Assembly: GCA_020310875.1 (NCBI GenBank)
Contig: CM035420.1
Coordinates: 188,763,880-188,827,879 of the forward strand
DNA: 64,000 nucleotides
From: Ceratopteris richardii
Taxonomy: Eukaryota; Streptophyta; Polypodiopsida; Polypodiales; Pteridaceae
Reading direction: 5' to 3'
Shown: one piece after another, positions 59,798-64,000 of the stretch
Layout: each line of letters begins with the position of its first letter
Position numbering within the stretch: position 1 is the first letter of the stretch
Position numbers and translations under genes: made by a program
The notes under the pieces: generated by a model
Told to the model about the DNA's origin: nothing
Database searches by the model: none
Seen by the model: the letters and a program-made list of their open reading frames with translations, nothing else

Positions 59798-61713
59798 GAC
59801 AGACAGAAATAGAAGTAGGGTTGGAGAGAATACCCAAAAATATAAGATCAGCTTGTCAAATGATTATGAGCAACATTGAACAATTCAGACCATCTAGCAG
59901 AAATATGATCATATCAGGAATGGTGGCTGAATCAGAATTTGAAAAAGGCAGTTTAATTATCAAAGAACATAAGAAAGAAAAAGAGCAGATGACAGAGCAA
60001 TTAAGGTTGATAAAGGAAAGGAATGAGGAATATCTCAATAGAATCATTGCTTTGGAAGAAGCTGAGGTTCAGAAGCAGAATAGGATACAATATTTGGAAG
60101 AAAAGAGTGTAAAGTTATCAGAGCAGAATGCCAAAATGGATATGGAATTAAAAACCATTGGAGGAAGATACAGAACTTTACAAACATCTTATCAAATTCT
60201 GACTAGAGCACATGAAGAGATTAATAAAGTGTTGTTAGAAGAAGGTCAACTACAAGGTGGAAGCAAATCTGTTCAATTGACAGAGGAAGAAAAGGAAGAG
60301 CTGCATAAAGAAATTCAAAGACTTCAAACAGAATTAAAAGAGGCCAAAGAAATGGAGAAACAGGCAAACACTCATGCTGCCACATCAATGAGAGGATATC
60401 ATCAATTACATTTGGAGGTAGAGAAGGAAAGAAGTGAATGGCAAGCAAAGATGGAGGAAGAAAGAAATGAGTGGAGGAAGGAAAAGGAGTTATGGGCAGC
60501 TCAGAACAAAAGTTCAATGATGACTATAGAAGAACTACAGAAACAGTTGGAGAAATCAAAAGTTCCAGAAGAAATTCCAGATCAAGTACAGGCAGAAGAT
60601 ACAGACAACAGAGAATATGAAACAGGGGATTTTGACAGAGAACAAGAGAACAAGGAGTCAGCAGCCAAAGAAACAGAGGAAGAATATTCTGAAGAGTTTA
60701 TACAGAAATTATTGACCAATAGAGAGTCAAGAATGGAATTTATCAGAAAAATGCATGATGAGTATGAAGATCAAATAGTTAAGTTTGCTCTGAATAAAGG
60801 CATTAATCCAGATCAGCATCATTGGGCTGCAGATGGATTCGGAATACCTTTCTGCATGATTTTGGAGAGTATAAAGAATTATCAATTAGCCAGAGTAGGG
60901 CTATCTCCGAACAAATACCTTGAATATGAAGAAGATATTAATGTCACGAAGGAGTTATTTGAAAGAGCAAATCCTAAATGGAGGAATAAGTGGTTGGATG
61001 CCAATAAGGAATGCAGGAAAATCTGGAAAGAGGCACCTTTGAATTTAAAGATAAACCCAGCCTATTGTCCAGTTGCCAGAAGAAGAGAATGGACTGTTTT
61101 TTGGGAAAGGAGGAAAACAGGGCAGATTCCAGCAAAATGGCTGAATTTTCCAAAAATAGCAGGTCCAAAGGCAGGTACTTGGCCTACAAAAAATTACATG
61201 GTGAATGCTGCTGAGTCAATTTTAACGACATATAAAGATGTTAATGATCCAGCCTGTATATTACTTGTCAGAATAATGAGATTGATTCTAGCTTGTATAG
61301 AGACCTACACTGATACAGATATCAGAATTTTGAACTACATAGGTTTTAATTCACCAACCGATGCTCTTTTGTTTGATTTAAGTGAGACACCAGACAGGAT
61401 CTGCTTAATGGCCTACTACAGCAGAATTATATTTTTGGGTAGCCATTACTTACAGATTTTTGAGGATGCTTTCGATTATGGATTTTTTGAGAGGGAATCA
61501 GAGATTTTTGGAAACCTATGAGTTGTTACAAAAGCAAGACTTACTGCCTATGAAGTTGCCTACACAGAATATTTGAAGAAGGACGTTATAGACAAGCCTG
61601 AAGCTGCAGTACAATGGAGGAAAGCTTTATTTGAAATGGTCAATAATTTGAATGTCACTGAAAGGAAGAGCCCTGATTTGGTGTCCCAAGTGTATCAAAG
61701 GAAGAAGAAATAA
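59635..61713 (+). pseudogene. Element B ORF3 (coiled coil and C-terminal domain), one internal stop
   Basis: The frame is open from 59635 and overlaps ORF2 by 163 bases in the -1 frame. The overlap has no ATG; the first one is near 59858. A long Lys/Glu/Gln coiled coil covers about 59930-60570, followed by an acidic stretch. The C-terminal domain has GIPFCMI, APLNLKINPAYCPVARRREW (about 61036-61095), AKWLNFP, YIGFNSPTDALLFDLSETP and MAYYSRIIFLGSHYLQIF. These match A, D and E. A TGA at 61519-61521 interrupts the frame, which then stays open to the TAA at 61711-61713 (SQVYQRKKK). In A, D and E the ORF2 and ORF3 parts are one frame or nearly so, which suggests a single ancestral protein. Confidence 0.7.
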
Positions 61714-61736
61714 AGCTGAGCTCACATAAAGAAAAT

Positions 61737-61773
61737 CTTTCGTCAGGAGCCGAAAGGTTTAGGAGGGGAAGGA
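61737..61773 (+). promoter_or_regulatory. Stem-loop and 3' polypurine tract of element B
   Basis: CTTTCG (61737-61742) pairs with CGAAAG (61751-61756) around loop TCAGGAGC. GTTTAGGAGGGGAAGGA follows up to the LTR at 61774. The arm sequences differ from A and E but the pairing is kept. In B the stem-loop lies beyond the ORF3 stop, so it is not explained by coding. Confidence 0.8.
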
Positions 61774-62602
61774 TGTTGGAAGGAGTGATTTTGAAGGAGC
61801 ATTTTTGATGAAAAAATTAGTAAAAAGTCAAAAAAATTGTAAAATATTTATGCAATGATTGTAAAAATAAGGAAGAGTCTTCCTTATGTGGTTGAGGATC
61901 TTCTGTAATTTTTGTAGAATTTTTAGAAACTCTTAGATAGCATTTTTTAGAAAATTAGAGAAAAAGACCTAATTTCAAGTGTGAAAAGGGACACTTGAAA
62001 ATGTATATAAGTCAATTTTCTCTATTTTGGAGAGGTTGGTTAGCCATTTGCTCAAGCTATCAATAGAGAAGAAAGAGTTTCTGCAAAATCGTGTTTTCTC
62101 CTGTTGAGTGTATTTCTTTTGATGTGTGAGCTTGTCTCTTGCTTAATCATGGAGATTTGTGAGTCTTAATTGTGTATTACTGAGTAAGTTGTATGAAGGG
62201 AGAGACCTATTGCTGTAAATGAGTGGAAAGGACTGCAGGAAGTTTCAAAATTGTGAAAATAGTCTGTTGGTACAGAATCGCGATTGTCTCGTCTTGGTGT
62301 TACAGGTGATATTTTTCAGTTTTGAGTTCATATTTGTATTCTGCTAATGAAATGGCATGGTTTTGACATAAAGAACATAGAAAATGATGGAGATTTGCCT
62401 TAGTTATGGTAATCTCAAGATTTTCTCTTCATCTTCAATTTCTCTCAGCAATCCAGCCATCAATCTCTTATTTCCTTGAATCTATTATCTTGAAGGGGCT
62501 GTGGTCTTGTGGATATTCCTAGGATTGACAAAATAAAGATGATTTGTTGATTCTTTGTTACTTCATGATTGGAGAGGACAACTTGGAGTCCAAAACAAAA
62601 CA
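61774..62602 (+). repeat. 3' LTR of element B (829 bp)
   Basis: Same length and ends as the 5' LTR, and no difference seen on reading. The TATA box is at 62004-62011. An AATAAAG near 62531 could serve in polyadenylation. Confidence 0.96.
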
Positions 62603-62607
62603 GTGAC
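62603..62607 (+). repeat. Target site duplication, right copy (GTGAC)
   Basis: It matches 46078-46082 and belongs to host element E, where it codes part of a Gly-His pair. Confidence 0.95.
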
Positions 62608-64000
62608 CTATTATGGTTTGATCGGTGGCAGGATGACCTGTGTGGGGTTCAAAAATTTGGGCAGAAGTGATGGCTGTGGGTAAAGGGAAGGCGGTAGAAA
62701 AGGAGGTGTGTACCTTGGTTTCACCATGGGTGGATATCGGTTGTTCGGAAAGACTCGTGGAAAAGGGTTCTGAAGGCTGGCTGGGAGGTGATGGCGGAGG
62801 TGGTGAATGTGTATTTACATCTGGTTCGTCACTGGGACTAGGGCTAACCATCTGAACATCTTCTGTCATTGAAGTAGGCAATACGGTAGATACCTCCATT
62901 TGAATCATCTTTCCCCGCCGTGGCCTTGTATCTATCCTTCTTTGATCATAAGTAGAGTTCGCCTGATAGACCAATGTTCTCATGGCTTCCTCGATGCCAC
63001 AGGTGTCCGCCAAAAGGTTCAACGATTCTACAAAATGTGGGTCGATGTTCTCCGATTGCAACATGTGGTTTACTAGGGCTCGATTCGCTTCTTCTGACAT
63101 CTTGTGTCTCCTCTGCACCTGCTTGATTGTCCGGTATAGTCTTTTGAGTTGTGCGGTATAGGCAGGGGCTTCCTCTTCACTGTCTTCTGGTTCATTTCTT
63201 TGTGCACCTTCTTGAACTTGTGTGTTTGGGTCATGAGGATGTTGTGCCACCTCTTCCCCATGTACTCTGCTTGTCTCGCCCCGTGGCTGTTCTCTTTGGA
63301 CTGATGCTCCCGGATCAACATTGTCAGGGGAACCTTCACTGTCTGATAGGTGGACCGTCTGTAGGAATCTTTCAAAATCAAAGTTTGGATCCTCTGTGAA
63401 GGTGGCCATAGATGCAAACTCTGCATCGGTAGGTAGTGGAGGGGTGGATGGAGCGGGTTGTACCACATCCCCAACTTGAACTCCTTGAAGATGGATCGTG
63501 AAAGGTGCGACCTGAGCTTCTGGTCTGGGGGAAGCTTCGGTCGTGGCTTCGTGAGGGATCATTACCTGGGAGAGCGATCCACGCATTCGTTTTGCAGGCT
63601 GGCTCCCTGACTTCCGCCCTTTGAACAACTCTAGTTGTGCATATTTTAGGGCTCTGGCAACCGGCACATCATATGCAAGACATCGATAGATAATTCTTGT
63701 AAGCGCACAACAGCCATGTAAAGTAGGCTTCCTCACTCCCCGCTTGCCTGCCTCATACACTTGGTCCAAGATCCATACAGGCATCTTAATGGGCAAGCTT
63801 CTAGTCTCTGCTAGATATAACCCATACCATATTCTCCTGTGAGGTTGGGTGAAACGGTCCTGAGCTGGGAATGCGAAGTGTTGGAGGCACATCCGCAATG
63901 GTATGGCAATGTTGGGGGTGAGGGCGCACATTTCTTTTAGCTTCTTGATTCTGTTGCTTTTCATTGACTCGGGTATCAAGGGGTCGCGGTCAGAAGGTAC
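62603..64000 (-). pseudogene. Element E ORF2, 5' part split off by element B
   Basis: The minus-strand frame enters from the window edge (64000) and is open through to the insertion at 62603. With B removed it continues in frame into the E ORF3 linker at 46077. Blocks are HFAFPAQDRFTQPHRR (about 63880), LHGCCALTRIIYRCLAYDVPV (about 63655-63720), an acidic region, then YTAQLKRLYRTIKQVQRRHK (about 63100-63160) and a Pro/Ser-rich end. Before the insertion E could have coded one ORF2-ORF3 protein down to the stop at 44572. There is no membrane segment. Confidence 0.75.

Larger units (their letters stand above)
46083..62602 (+). mobile_element. Element B: complete 16.5-kb Ty3/gypsy retrotransposon, very young
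   Basis: It is complete from TGTTGG to AAAACA, with two 829-bp LTRs in which I see no difference, a tRNA-Asp primer site, a 3.1-kb leader with a hairpin array, an intact gag-pol of 2,295 codons, a second protease frame, an internal polypurine tract followed by 49 A, ORF2, ORF3, a stem-loop, a 3' polypurine tract and a GTGAC target duplication. The primer site and RT suggest the Athila/Tat side of plant gypsy elements, but the arrangement differs from the common Athila, Tat or Ogre layout. It sits in the ORF2-ORF3 junction of element E. Three in-frame stops mark the 3' frames. Confidence 0.96.

Noticed and set aside
56929-61521. Reassigned stop codons
   Set aside because: All three stop types occur inside frames. 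Gag-pol and the copia frames use normal stops, and nuclear plant DNA uses the standard code.

Overview
The window is nuclear DNA of a land plant and consists almost wholly of nested and decayed LTR retrotransposons. I recognise no host gene, rRNA, tRNA or CRISPR array. The evidence for a plant is Ty3/gypsy elements primed by tRNA-Asp (primer site TGGCGCCGTTGCCGGGGA, as in Athila/Tat elements), Ty1/copia elements primed by initiator tRNA-Met, plant-type gag, reverse transcriptase and integrase motifs, and old insertions nested in each other. The species cannot be read from the sequence. A large-genome vascular plant such as a gymnosperm or fern is a low-confidence guess.

Layout. 1-10073 (+): element A, the 3' part of a gypsy element (pol, a downstream protease-like domain, a long extra reading frame, 3' LTR), apparently inserted in a copia element whose tail and LTR lie at 10074-11120. 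11121-17300: unassigned sequence with microsatellites and one minus-strand LTR. 17430-23355 (-): element D, the 3' part of a third, diverged gypsy element. 23356-25767: unassigned, ending in a (TA)n tract. 25880-28121: a copia LTR scrap, then element F, the tail and 3' LTR of a relative of A. 28122-29890: a patchwork of short palindromic words. 29898-34585 (+): element C, a strongly decayed pol of the A family. 34586-40128 (+): copia element H, whose one visible lesion in coding sequence is a 1-bp frameshift and whose 3' LTR is cut short. 40129-42552 (-): copia fragment G, fused head-on to H. 43168-46082 and 62603-64000 (-): element E, of the A family, split by element B. 46083-62602 (+): element B, a complete 16.5-kb gypsy element with 829-bp LTRs that look identical, a 5-bp target duplication GTGAC and an intact 2,295-codon gag-pol. 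It is a very young insertion.

The most interesting object is this gypsy lineage, seen in diverged versions (A/E, B, C, D, F). (1) Its integrase has two HHCC zinc modules in tandem with identical spacing, HX6HX30CX2C. (2) It has two retropepsin-like domains, one before reverse transcriptase and one after integrase, the second followed by a basic tail with repeated WVPK-type motifs. (3) Downstream lies a further reading frame of about 1,100-1,350 codons (ORF2-ORF3) that is alignable across A, B, D and E and has a coiled-coil middle. (4) B has an internal 15-base copy of its 3' polypurine tract. (5) A stem-loop is kept just upstream of the 3' polypurine tract in A, B, E and, more weakly, D. (6) B has a 5' leader made of tandem 29-bp hairpins arranged in 86-bp units. 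The ORF2-ORF3 start in A, B and D follows a splice-acceptor-like CAG, so I infer expression from a spliced subgenomic RNA. B carries one in-frame stop in each of three 3' segments (TAA, TAG, TGA) while gag-pol is intact. This points to relaxed need for the 3' module, supply in trans, or readthrough.
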